Below are positions 54,616 through 62,493 of a stretch of 64,000 nucleotides of DNA, one piece after another. The notes beneath the pieces are model-generated. The model was not told the DNA's origin, did not search any database, and saw only the letters and a list, made by a program, of their open reading frames with translations. The position numbers and the translations under genes are program-made. Origin of the DNA: Opitutaceae bacterium EW11 (GTDB lineage Bacteria; Verrucomicrobiota; Verrucomicrobiia; Opitutales; Opitutaceae); NCBI GenBank assembly GCA_003054665.1, contig QAYY01000003.1, forward strand, positions 434,001 to 498,000, in the 5' to 3' direction. Each line of letters opens with the position of its first letter. Positions within the stretch are counted from its first letter, which is position 1.

Positions 54616-56046
54616 ATGAAATTCTCCGCCGCCACCGCCCGGCTTCGACGCAAGCTGGGGAAAAAGGTTCTGGTCTCCGACGACGCCCGCTTCCGCGCTT
54701 CGTTCGACGGGAGCAAGCTCTCGTTTCTGCCGGAGGCGGTGGTGAAACCGACGAAGAACGAAGACATCGGCGACGTCCTGGTGCTGGCGAACGCCGCGCG
54801 CGTGCCGGTGACGGTTCGTGGCGGAGGCACTTCCCTGACCGGCTCCGGTTCCCCCGTGAAGGGCGGCTGGGTGCTTGATCTTTCGGACTGGAACAAGATC
54901 GAGGTCGACGCCGACGCGGGCATGGCCCGGGTGCAGTGTGGCGCCAAGGTCGCGGCGGTGCATGCCGCGGTCGAGGCCAGGGGCTGGTTCTATCCCCCCG
55001 ATCCCGCCTCGAAACAATACTCCACGATCGGCGGCAACATTGCCTGCAACGCCGGCGGCATGCACGGCGGCAAATACGGGGTGACGCGCGATTTTGTCCT
55101 CGCCCTGAAAGGCTTTCTCCCGACTGGCGAATACGTGGAGTGGGGAACTCCGACGAAGAAATTCTCCGCCGGCTTCAATCTTCGCGATCTCTGGATCGGC
55201 AGCGAAGGCATGCTCGGCGTCGTCACGGAGGCGGTGTTGAAACTCGTGCCTCTGCCCGCGGCCCGCTGGACGCTGCTCACGGCTTTCCCCGATGAGGTGG
55301 CGGCGTTTCGCGCCGCAAAGACGCTCTTCGGCGAGCACATTCAGCCCGCCATTTTTGAGTTTCTCGACCGCTACAGCGTTCAGTGCGCCGAAGCGAAGAC
55401 CGGCAAGGTTGTCTTCGAGGGTCAGGCGGGTCGGCCCGTGATGCTGCTCGAACTCGCCGGCACGCCCCGCGAGGTGGCCGATCAGAAAGAAATCGTGCTG
55501 GCGTGGGCGAAACAGCATGCGCTGGCGTTTCGCGAAGCGCGCGATCGCACCGAGGCGGAGGAACTCTGGTCCGTCCGCCGCAAGTGCTCGGGAGCGATGT
55601 TCGCGCTCGGCGATTCGAAGCTCAACGAGGACATTGTCGTCCCGCTCCGCAGCTACGAAAAATTCGCGCGCTTCCTCGAGCGCCTGCGCCGGTCGTCGAA
55701 GTTGCCGATCCCGACCTTCGGGCACCTCGGGGACGGAAATCTCCACGTGAACATCATGTACCACCGCGAGAATCGCGCCGAATACCTTCGCGCGGAGAAG
55801 GCGGTCGGCGAACTCATGAAGGGCGTCGTCCAACTGGGCGGGGCGATCTCGGGTGAGCACGGCATCGGGCTCGCCAAGACGCCCTTCCTGCGCCTCCAGC
55901 ATTCGCCCGCCCAGGTGAAAGCGATGCGCGCCGTAAAGCAGGCTCTGGATCCGAAGGGCATCCTGAATCCCGGGAAGATGTTCGACGTATTCAAAGTCTG
56001 GGAACATCCACGGCTGAAGATCGAGCTTCCCTGGGATCATAAGTAG
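54616..56046 (+). CDS. FAD-linked D-lactate/glycolate dehydrogenase-type oxidase
   Basis: This 476-residue flavoprotein belongs to the GlcD/Dld2 family. The FAD-binding type 4 domain is at about 35-215 (VTVRGGGTSLTGSGSPVKGG, YSTIGGNIACNAGGMHGGKY) and the FAD-oxidase C domain at about 220-460. GHLGDGNLHVNIMYH and ISGEHGIGLAKTPFL supply the metal/substrate His residues, and the end LDPKGILNPGKMF is typical. It should oxidise D-lactate or glycolate to the keto acid and pass electrons to the quinone pool or a partner. No GlcE/GlcF partner follows, so a stand-alone D-lactate dehydrogenase is more likely. It is divergent from methylglyoxal synthase across 145 bases. Confidence 0.93.
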   Translation: MKFSAATARLRRKLGKKVLVSDDARFRASFDGSKLSFLPEAVVKPTKNEDIGDVLVLANAARVPVTVRGGGTSLTGSGSPVKGGWVLDLSDWNKIEVDADAGMARVQCGAKVAAVHAAVEARGWFYPPDPASKQYSTIGGNIACNAGGMHGGKYGVTRDFVLALKGFLPTGEYVEWGTPTKKFSAGFNLRDLWIGSEGMLGVVTEAVLKLVPLPAARWTLLTAFPDEVAAFRAAKTLFGEHIQPAIFEFLDRYSVQCAEAKTGKVVFEGQAGRPVMLLELAGTPREVADQKEIVLAWAKQHALAFREARDRTEAEELWSVRRKCSGAMFALGDSKLNEDIVVPLRSYEKFARFLERLRRSSKLPIPTFGHLGDGNLHVNIMYHRENRAEYLRAEKAVGELMKGVVQLGGAISGEHGIGLAKTPFLRLQHSPAQVKAMRAVKQALDPKGILNPGKMFDVFKVWEHPRLKIELPWDHK

Positions 56047-56071
56047 CCGCCGGCCCGATTCGGGCCGGCGG
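56047..56071 (+). terminator. GC-rich hairpin after the FAD dehydrogenase gene
   Basis: A perfect 11-base stem (ccgccggcccg/cgggccggcgg) with a 3-base loop begins right after the stop codon. It is followed by a purine-rich repeat, not T, so it is either a weak terminator or an mRNA-stabilising structure. Confidence 0.5.
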
Positions 56072-56275
56072 GGAAGTTGGTAATTGGTAGTTGGGAAGTT
56101 GGAATTTGGAAGTTGGGAAGTTGGTATTTCGGGCTCGGAGTTCGCGGTTGTCACGCTTGCGGCTCGATCGGCGCGTCCCAGCGACGACACAAAGCGCCGC
56201 CCGTTTGCTCACCCACCAACTACCCGCTTCGAGCTCCCAACTTCGAACTTCCAACTTCCAATTCCCAACTTCCCC
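56070..56275. repeat. GAAGTTGG short-period repeats arranged as a long inverted repeat
   Basis: From 56070 to about 56130 the words gaagttgg, aattggtagttgg and gaatttgg recur with a 7-8 base rhythm. From about 56231 to 56275 the reverse complement occurs (ccaacttc, gaacttccaacttcc). The outer arms match at about 36 of 42 positions, enclosing about 105 bases, so transcript or single-strand DNA could fold into a long stem. It occupies nearly the whole gap between the FAD dehydrogenase and Old Yellow Enzyme genes. No protein is supported here. Confidence 0.8.
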
Positions 56276-56335
56276 GCGGCGCCCGGCGCCGCGGCCATTT
56301 GCCTTCCTCGTTCGGTCTGCCCATCCTGCGTGGCC

Positions 56336-57400
56336 ATGCACCTTTTCGACCCGTTTTCCCTGAAGTCTCTCACGCTCCGTAATCGCGTCGGCGTTTCGCC
56401 GATGTGCATGTATTCGGCGGTCGATGGCGTGGCGAACGACTGGCACTTGGTGCACCTTGGAGCGCGTGCCGTTGGCGGCGCAGGCCTGATCATCACGGAA
56501 GCTACGGCGGTTGCTCCGAAGGGGCGCATCACCCCGAGCGATCTGGGACTCTGGTCGGATGCGCAGGTCGAGCCGCTCGCGCGGGCCACGAGGTTCATGC
56601 GGGAACACGGCGCCGTTCCAGGCATTCAGCTCGCGCACGCCGGCCGCAAGGCGAGTGCGGAGTCGCCCTGGGCGGGAAGTCGGCATATCGCCGACAGCGC
56701 CGGTGGCTGGCCGGTTGTCGGGCCGAGCGAGATCGCCTTCGGCGGAGACCTGACCAAGGTGCCCCGCGCTCTCTCGATCCCGGAGTTGCAGGCCTTCCAG
56801 GCGAACTTCGTCGCGGCCGCGAAGCGCGCGTTGGCGGCGGGGTATGAGTGGCTGGAGATCCACTCGGCCCACGGTTACCTGCTGCATCAGTTTCTCTCGC
56901 CGATCTCGAATCACCGCACCGACGAGTACGGCGGTTCTTTCGACAATCGCATCCGACTCGTCCGCGAAACGACGCGCGCCGTCCGCGCCGTCTGGCCCGA
57001 GCGGCTTCCCCTCACGATCCGGCTTTCCTGCACCGATTGGGTCGAGGGCGGTTGGACGGTCGAGGAAACGGTCGAGCTTTGCCGGCGGCTGAAGGAAGAC
57101 GGCATCGATCTGGTCGACTGTAGTTCCGGCGGCATGACGCCTAACGCGAAAGTCCCGACCGGCCCGGGTTATCAAGTGCTGTTCGCGGAGCGCATTCGTC
57201 GCGAGGTTGGACTGCCCACCGCTGCGGTCGGGCTGATCAGCGAGCCCGAACAGGCCGAGGAGATCGTTCACCGCGAAAAGGCGGACCTCGTGCTGATCGC
57301 CCGGGCCAGCTTGCGCGATCCGCACTGGCCGCTGCACGCGGCGAAGGCCCTCGGCCAGGCGGCGAAACTGCCTCCGCCGAAGCAGTACCTCCGCGGTTGA
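56336..57400 (+). CDS. Old Yellow Enzyme family NADH:flavin oxidoreductase (YqjM-like)
   Basis: This 354-residue FMN TIM-barrel enzyme reduces activated C=C bonds with NAD(P)H. The YqjM-type active site is visible as SPMCMYSA (Cys24, Tyr26, redox-tuning cysteine), IQLAHAGRKAS, IHSAHGYLLHQFLSPISNHR (paired His for substrate oxygen) and DEYGGSFDNRIRLVRE. The phosphate-binding end is VGLISEPEQAE and VLIARASLRDPHW. Start MHLFDPFSL at 56336 was chosen since the upstream frame runs through the repeat. It may detoxify electrophiles such as enals, fitting the methylglyoxal genes nearby, but that link is inferred. Confidence 0.94.
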   Translation: MHLFDPFSLKSLTLRNRVGVSPMCMYSAVDGVANDWHLVHLGARAVGGAGLIITEATAVAPKGRITPSDLGLWSDAQVEPLARATRFMREHGAVPGIQLAHAGRKASAESPWAGSRHIADSAGGWPVVGPSEIAFGGDLTKVPRALSIPELQAFQANFVAAAKRALAAGYEWLEIHSAHGYLLHQFLSPISNHRTDEYGGSFDNRIRLVRETTRAVRAVWPERLPLTIRLSCTDWVEGGWTVEETVELCRRLKEDGIDLVDCSSGGMTPNAKVPTGPGYQVLFAERIRREVGLPTAAVGLISEPEQAEEIVHREKADLVLIARASLRDPHWPLHAAKALGQAAKLPPPKQYLRG

Positions 57401-57463
57401 GGAGCTCGGAACAGGAGATTTCGCTCGACCGCGCGACGCGCTCCCGCGTGGATTCGCCGTCTC

Positions 57464-58249
57464 ATGGCAATTCGTGCCGTTGGCTTCGATTTCGGTGAGA
57501 CCCTGGCCACGTATCGCGACGCCCCGTTGAACTGGGCATCGCTTTACCGCCCGGCGCTGGAGCGCGTGGCGGCGGCGCTCGGAGCCCACCCGACAGAAGC
57601 CGAGTACCACGATGCGGACTCGGTTTTGCGGCGTTACAACACCCGCCTGAATCCCAGGACGACCGAAGTCACGGCCGACGAAATCTTCCGCACGATCCTG
57701 ACCGGGTGGAGCGATGCCGGCCTCGGCGACGTCCAAACGGCGGTATCTGCGTTCTTCGTTTTTTTCCAGCAGAGCCTAGCGGTCTACCCGGACACGCTCG
57801 CTACGTTAGCGGCTTTGCGCGAGCGAGGTTTCCGCATCGGTGTGCTCACGGATGTGCCTTACGGTATGCCGCGAAGTTTTGTGGACAACGATCTGCGGGA
57901 GACCGGAATTCTGTCCTTTGTGGACGTGATGCTCACCTCCGTGGACGTGGGGTGGAGGAAGCCGTCCCCGGAGGGGTTTCGACATCTCGCCGCAGCTTTG
58001 GACGTGAGGGTGGACGAGATGATTTACCTCGGAAACGAGCTGAAGGATATCGCTGGGGCTAACGCTGCCCCAATGGTTTCCGTACTTGTGGATCGAGGAG
58101 GCGCGCGGACCGAACAGACAGCCGGACAGCTACCGAAACCCCACGCCGTCGTCGCTCAAACGTCAGAGCTTTTGCGCCTCCCGATCCTCCCGGATCGTGC
58201 TCATTCTCCCTCTCAAAAGCCCGTGGGAATAACTCGTGAACAAGTGTGA
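57464..58249 (+). CDS. HAD-superfamily hydrolase-like protein
   Basis: This 261-residue protein has the HAD layout: motif I FDFGETLATY (nucleophile Asp9), motif II GVLTDVPYG, motif III Lys in VGWRKPSPEGF and motif IV YLGNELKDIAGANAA. The helical cap lies at about 20-110. In motif I the usual second Asp of DxD is Gly, as in other DFG-type HADs, so phosphatase activity is uncertain. The C-terminal 35 residues are a probable disordered tail. It lies 60 bases after the Old Yellow Enzyme gene and 50 bases before smc. Confidence 0.9.
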   Translation: MAIRAVGFDFGETLATYRDAPLNWASLYRPALERVAAALGAHPTEAEYHDADSVLRRYNTRLNPRTTEVTADEIFRTILTGWSDAGLGDVQTAVSAFFVFFQQSLAVYPDTLATLAALRERGFRIGVLTDVPYGMPRSFVDNDLRETGILSFVDVMLTSVDVGWRKPSPEGFRHLAAALDVRVDEMIYLGNELKDIAGANAAPMVSVLVDRGGARTEQTAGQLPKPHAVVAQTSELLRLPILPDRAHSPSQKPVGITREQV

Positions 58250-58300
58250 ATTTTTTCCGTTTGCGGTTGTAAAACACCGGCTCTCAACTCCCCGGCTTTC

Positions 58301-61300
58301 ATGTATCTCAAGGCGCTCAAGCTCCACGGATTTAAATCGTTTGCTGACCCCACCACGCTCCGTTTCGAGCCAGGCGTAACCGCGGTCGTAGGCCCTAATG
58401 GCTGCGGCAAGTCCAACATTGCCGATTCGATCCGCTGGGTGCTCGGCGAGCAGAGCGCAAAAGCCCTCCGTGGCGGCAAGATGCAGGACGTCATCTTCGA
58501 AGGCGCCGACACCCGCAAACCGGCGCAGATGTGCGAAGTCTCGCTTTTGCTGACGGACTGCGAAAAGCAGCTGGGCAGCGAGTTTCACGAGATCGAGATC
58601 ATGCGGCGCGTGCACCGCGACGGCGCCGGCGAGTATTTCTTCAACGGCCAGCCCTGCCGCCTGAAGGACATCCAGAAACTCTTCATGGACACCGGCATCG
58701 GCCGGACGTCCTACTCGATCATGGCGCAGGGCCAGATCGACCAGATCCTTTCGTCCAAACCGGAAGAACGCCGGGCCGTATTTGAAGAGGCGGCGGGCAT
58801 CACGAAATACAAGAGCCAGCGCCGGGAAGCTCTGCAGAAACTCGCGTTGACCGACACGAATCTCGCCCGCGTCGCCGACGTCATCGGCGAGGTTGGCCGG
58901 CAGATCGGCAGCCTTAAGCGGCAAGCCTCGAAGGCCCTCCGCTTCAAGAAACTCAGCTTCCGGCTGCGCCACCTGAGCCTTGCGTACAGCAGCTACCACT
59001 ACGCCCAGATCAGCGCCACGCTGGCGGGCCTCGACGAGCAGGTGATCAAACTGCGGGCGGCGGCCGAAACGCGCCGGACGTACCTGCAGCAGCAGCAATC
59101 GGAACTCGAGTCCAAGAAAGCCGAACGCAGCCGCTTGAACCAGCGCGTGCAGGATGCGCAGCAGGCGGTTTTCGACCTGCGCTCCGAAAAGGAGCAGGCG
59201 GAGAACCAGGCGAACCTTTCCCAAATCAAGCGCACCGGGCTGCAGGACCGCCTGAGTTCTTCCCGCGAGAACCTCGGCGAACTCGAGATGCAGCTGCGCG
59301 AACTCGCGGCGCAGGTCGACAGCGGCGCGCACGACAAGCAGGAGCAGCTCTCCCTGCTCGGCAGCTCCGATGCGGTTTTCCAGAATCGCAACCGAGAGGT
59401 GGCGGTGGTCGAAGGCGAACTCACCAAGTTCGAACAGGAGCTGCAGCAGTCGAAGTTCCAACTCCTGACGCTGGAGAGCACGGTCGCGCGCCTGCGCACC
59501 GACTGTTCCAGCTACGAAGTCGACCAGAAGACCAGCGTGCACCGCCACGATTCGCTGCTCCAGGAATTGGAGGGCGTGCGGCAGCAGCAGTCGTCGGCCG
59601 CAATGGTCGTATCCGAATTTGAATCACGCGTGGAGGAGGCGATGACCGCCAAGGCCCGCGCCCACCAGGAGTCCTCGGAGGCCCAGCAGGCCATCACAGA
59701 TCTGACCCGCGAGTTTCGCGAGGCTCAGAAAAAGCTGCAGGAGATCGACCGTCAGCTGGCCCAGCGCACCGCGCGCCTGAAGCTTCTCCAGCAGCTGCAC
59801 GAAAAGTGGGAGGGTTTCGGCGAAGGCGCCAAGGCGATCCTGCAGGGCCGCCTCGACGGCGTGCTCAACGGCGTCAAACCCGCTCCGATCACGCAGGGCC
59901 TCGAGATCCGGCAGGAGTTCGGCAAGGCCGTGGAAGCGCTGCTCGGCTCCGCCGTCGAAGCGATCTCCGTCGTCGATCTGCCCGTCGCCCAGAAGATTCT
60001 CGCCGAACTCGAAGCGGGTCAGATCGGAAGCGTCTGCCTTCAGATCGGCGAAGTTGCGGCCGCTAATTCGCAGCTGCCGGGTTCCGCCGGGCTCCCGCCG
60101 GGCCTCGTCCCCGCGCATCACGCCCTCAACGGCATCGAGCCTTCGCATCCGGCGGCGAGCCTGCTCGCCTCCTGTTACGTTGCGGACGACCTCAACGCGT
60201 TTCTTGAATTCTGGAAGGCCAACCCTGCCTTCGGATTTCTCGCGGTTTCGACCCGCAAGGGCGAGGTGGTCGACCGCCGCGGGCTTGTTTTCGGCGGTCA
60301 CGCCAAGAAATCGAACAACAGCATCGTTCAGCGCGAAATCGACCTGCGCGAAACCGGCAAGGCGCTGATCGAAGACCAGCGTATCCACGATGAGCAGAAG
60401 GCTCAGATCGACGCCATCAATGCCCGTCTTGCCGAGGCCGAGCGCACGCTGGAGCTGAAGCGCGAGGAAGTGCTGACCGCGACCCAGCAGGTCGCCGCGG
60501 TGCAGGCCGAACAGCGCAACGCCCAGAAATCGCTGGAGGACGTGTCGCAGCGCCTGCGGCGGCTGGAGTCCGACGTCGGCGCCGTCGAGGCCGCCCGCAA
60601 CGAGGCTCAGACCCGCTGGGAAAAGGCCCAGGCGCAGCTCGCCGAGGCCGATTCGGCGGCCGCGGCCGGCCGGGCTCGTATTCAGGAGCTTGAGACACGT
60701 ATCGGCGAGGTCCGCACCGATCGCGACGTGAAGCGCGAGACGCTGGCCCAGGCCCGCCTCGAGCTGGCGGAGCGCCGTCAGCGCGTGGAGGTGCTCGACC
60801 GGGGCATCGCCGACATGGAACGCCGCCGTTCACAGCTGAGCGAACTGCTCGTGCAGCGGCAGCAGGAGATAGAGACTTGGACCGAGCAGATCACGGAACT
60901 GGAGCGCGAGACGGATTCGAAACGCGCCCGCAGCGCCCAGATCGCCGAGACCCTGGTTGTCGCCCAGCAGCAGGTGGAGCAGATCCGCATCGAACTGGTG
61001 GAAGTCGAGCGGCAGATCGGCGGCGTGGAGTCCACGCAGTTCTCCCTCCGCGACGAGGCGGAAAACGCCCAGGAGGAATTCAGCCGCTGCGAAGTGAAGC
61101 TGGCCGAGAGCCGCGCCCGCGCGCAGTTCCTCGCCGAGGAAGTCACCCGCGAGTTTCAAACCGACATCACGACGCTCGACTGGAAGCTGCTGCTCTGGCG
61201 TTCCGACGATGAGCCCGAGGGCCTGAAGCCGCTCGACCTCGACGAAGATGAGGACGAGGCGCCGGACAGCCGAGGTCAGGTGTCGGAGGTCAAGAGCCAG

Positions 61301-62329
61301 ACGGCAGACGCCGGAGCGCCGGCATCCGCGTCGGTGACGCAAGCGGTCGAAGCCGGCGGGCCGCCGGTCGAGGTTTCCGGCGAGGCTACTCCGACGGATG
61401 CCGCGGCTCTCGCGCCCAAGCGGCGCAAGACAAAGCCGAAGCAGAAGGGCGAGCCGACCGAGGACGATCTCAAGGCGCTCGAGCAAACCAACTGGGAGCA
61501 GCTCCGCGTGGAAATCGAGGCCCTGCGCCAGCGGCTCGCGAGCATGGGCGCGGTCAATCTCGTCGCGATCGAGGAGTACGCCGAACTGAAGCAGCGCTAC
61601 GACTTCCTCAAGGCGCAGAACGACGATCTCACGACTTCGAAGGCCGAGTTGCTGAAGGCGATCGACGACATCAACCAGACGTCGCAGCAGCAGTTCGCGA
61701 TCACCTTCGAGCAGATCAAAAAGAACTTCGAATACACGTTCACGACGCTGTTCGGCGGCGGTCACGCCGCGCTGGAACTCGTGCAGGCCGACGATCCGCT
61801 CGAAAGCGGCATCGAGATCACCGCGCAGCCTCCGGGCACGAAGCTGAAGAGCATCACGCTGCTCTCCGGCGGACAAAAGACCCTCACGGCTGTGGCGCTC
61901 CTGTTCGCGCTCTATCTCGTGAAGCCGTCGCCGTTCTGCTTGCTCGACGAGTTGGACGCGCCCCTCGACGAATCGAACATCGGACGCTTCACCGAGCTGT
62001 TGAAGAAGTTCGTTCACGAGAGCCAGTTCATCATCATCACGCACAATAAACGCACGGTCGCTGCGGCGAGCGCGATCTACGGCGTGACGATGGAGGAGCG
62101 CGGCGTTTCGAAAACCGTCTCGATGCGCTTCAATCACGAGCGCGGAGAAGCGGAAGCGGCGACGGTCAACATCGCCGACGCGGTCCGCGGAGCCAAAGCG
62201 AAGGCGACCGGCGGCATGGCTGCCGCCGCCGCGGCCAATACCTCCGTTGCGACGGCTCCCGTGGTCCAACCCGCGTCTTCGGCCTCCGAAGCTCCGCCGC
62301 CGGCCGAGCCTGCACCGGCTGGCGCCTGA
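58301..62329 (+). CDS. smc: Chromosome segregation ATPase SMC
   Basis: This 1342-residue condensin subunit is longer than typical bacterial SMC (about 1150-1200). The N-terminal head has Walker A GPNGCGKSNIADSI and Q-loop FVLGEQSA-like WVLGEQSAKALRGG. Two long coiled coils flank a hinge at about 510-650. The C-terminal head has the signature LLSGGQKTLTAVALL (near residue 1188) and Walker B FCLLDELDAPLDESN. An Asp/Ala/Pro/Lys-rich insert occupies about 967-1058, between the second coiled coil and the C-terminal head, and a 45-residue Ala/Pro-rich tail ends the protein. SMC compacts and segregates the chromosome with ScpA and ScpB, which are not in the window. Confidence 0.97.
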   Translation: MYLKALKLHGFKSFADPTTLRFEPGVTAVVGPNGCGKSNIADSIRWVLGEQSAKALRGGKMQDVIFEGADTRKPAQMCEVSLLLTDCEKQLGSEFHEIEIMRRVHRDGAGEYFFNGQPCRLKDIQKLFMDTGIGRTSYSIMAQGQIDQILSSKPEERRAVFEEAAGITKYKSQRREALQKLALTDTNLARVADVIGEVGRQIGSLKRQASKALRFKKLSFRLRHLSLAYSSYHYAQISATLAGLDEQVIKLRAAAETRRTYLQQQQSELESKKAERSRLNQRVQDAQQAVFDLRSEKEQAENQANLSQIKRTGLQDRLSSSRENLGELEMQLRELAAQVDSGAHDKQEQLSLLGSSDAVFQNRNREVAVVEGELTKFEQELQQSKFQLLTLESTVARLRTDCSSYEVDQKTSVHRHDSLLQELEGVRQQQSSAAMVVSEFESRVEEAMTAKARAHQESSEAQQAITDLTREFREAQKKLQEIDRQLAQRTARLKLLQQLHEKWEGFGEGAKAILQGRLDGVLNGVKPAPITQGLEIRQEFGKAVEALLGSAVEAISVVDLPVAQKILAELEAGQIGSVCLQIGEVAAANSQLPGSAGLPPGLVPAHHALNGIEPSHPAASLLASCYVADDLNAFLEFWKANPAFGFLAVSTRKGEVVDRRGLVFGGHAKKSNNSIVQREIDLRETGKALIEDQRIHDEQKAQIDAINARLAEAERTLELKREEVLTATQQVAAVQAEQRNAQKSLEDVSQRLRRLESDVGAVEAARNEAQTRWEKAQAQLAEADSAAAAGRARIQELETRIGEVRTDRDVKRETLAQARLELAERRQRVEVLDRGIADMERRRSQLSELLVQRQQEIETWTEQITELERETDSKRARSAQIAETLVVAQQQVEQIRIELVEVERQIGGVESTQFSLRDEAENAQEEFSRCEVKLAESRARAQFLAEEVTREFQTDITTLDWKLLLWRSDDEPEGLKPLDLDEDEDEAPDSRGQVSEVKSQTADAGAPASASVTQAVEAGGPPVEVSGEATPTDAAALAPKRRKTKPKQKGEPTEDDLKALEQTNWEQLRVEIEALRQRLASMGAVNLVAIEEYAELKQRYDFLKAQNDDLTTSKAELLKAIDDINQTSQQQFAITFEQIKKNFEYTFTTLFGGGHAALELVQADDPLESGIEITAQPPGTKLKSITLLSGGQKTLTAVALLFALYLVKPSPFCLLDELDAPLDESNIGRFTELLKKFVHESQFIIITHNKRTVAAASAIYGVTMEERGVSKTVSMRFNHERGEAEAATVNIADAVRGAKAKATGGMAAAAAANTSVATAPVVQPASSASEAPPPAEPAPAGA

Positions 62330-62440
62330 GCGCTGCGGCCGATTCGTCTATCGGCTCCCGAATCGTGAATTTGGCGCGCCCCGTTCCGCGTTTTCTGCGG
62401 ACTGGAGTCGGGCATGCCGCTGCCGCGAATTCAGGCAAAA

Positions 62441-62472
62441 GAAAAACCGCCGGAACGCTCCGGCGGTTTTTC
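62441..62472. terminator. Bidirectional terminator between smc and the protease gene
   Basis: A perfect 14-base stem (gaaaaaccgccgga/tccggcggtttttc) with a 4-base loop lies between the convergent smc and Prc genes. A run of A on one side and T on the other makes it a strong intrinsic terminator in both directions. Confidence 0.92.
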
Positions 62473-62493
62473 TTCTGAAGCAGCAAGCTTCGG

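Noticed and set aside
56084-56335. Plus-strand start of a longer Old Yellow Enzyme reading through the repeat
   Set aside because: The upstream 84 residues are translated repeat (SNFQLP-like words); the family start fits MHLFDPFSL at 56336.
60830-62269. A 479-residue open frame on the minus strand inside smc
   Set aside because: It is antisense to the best-supported gene in the window, is Arg/Leu/Asp-rich as expected for a shadow of GC-rich coding sequence, and has no domain.
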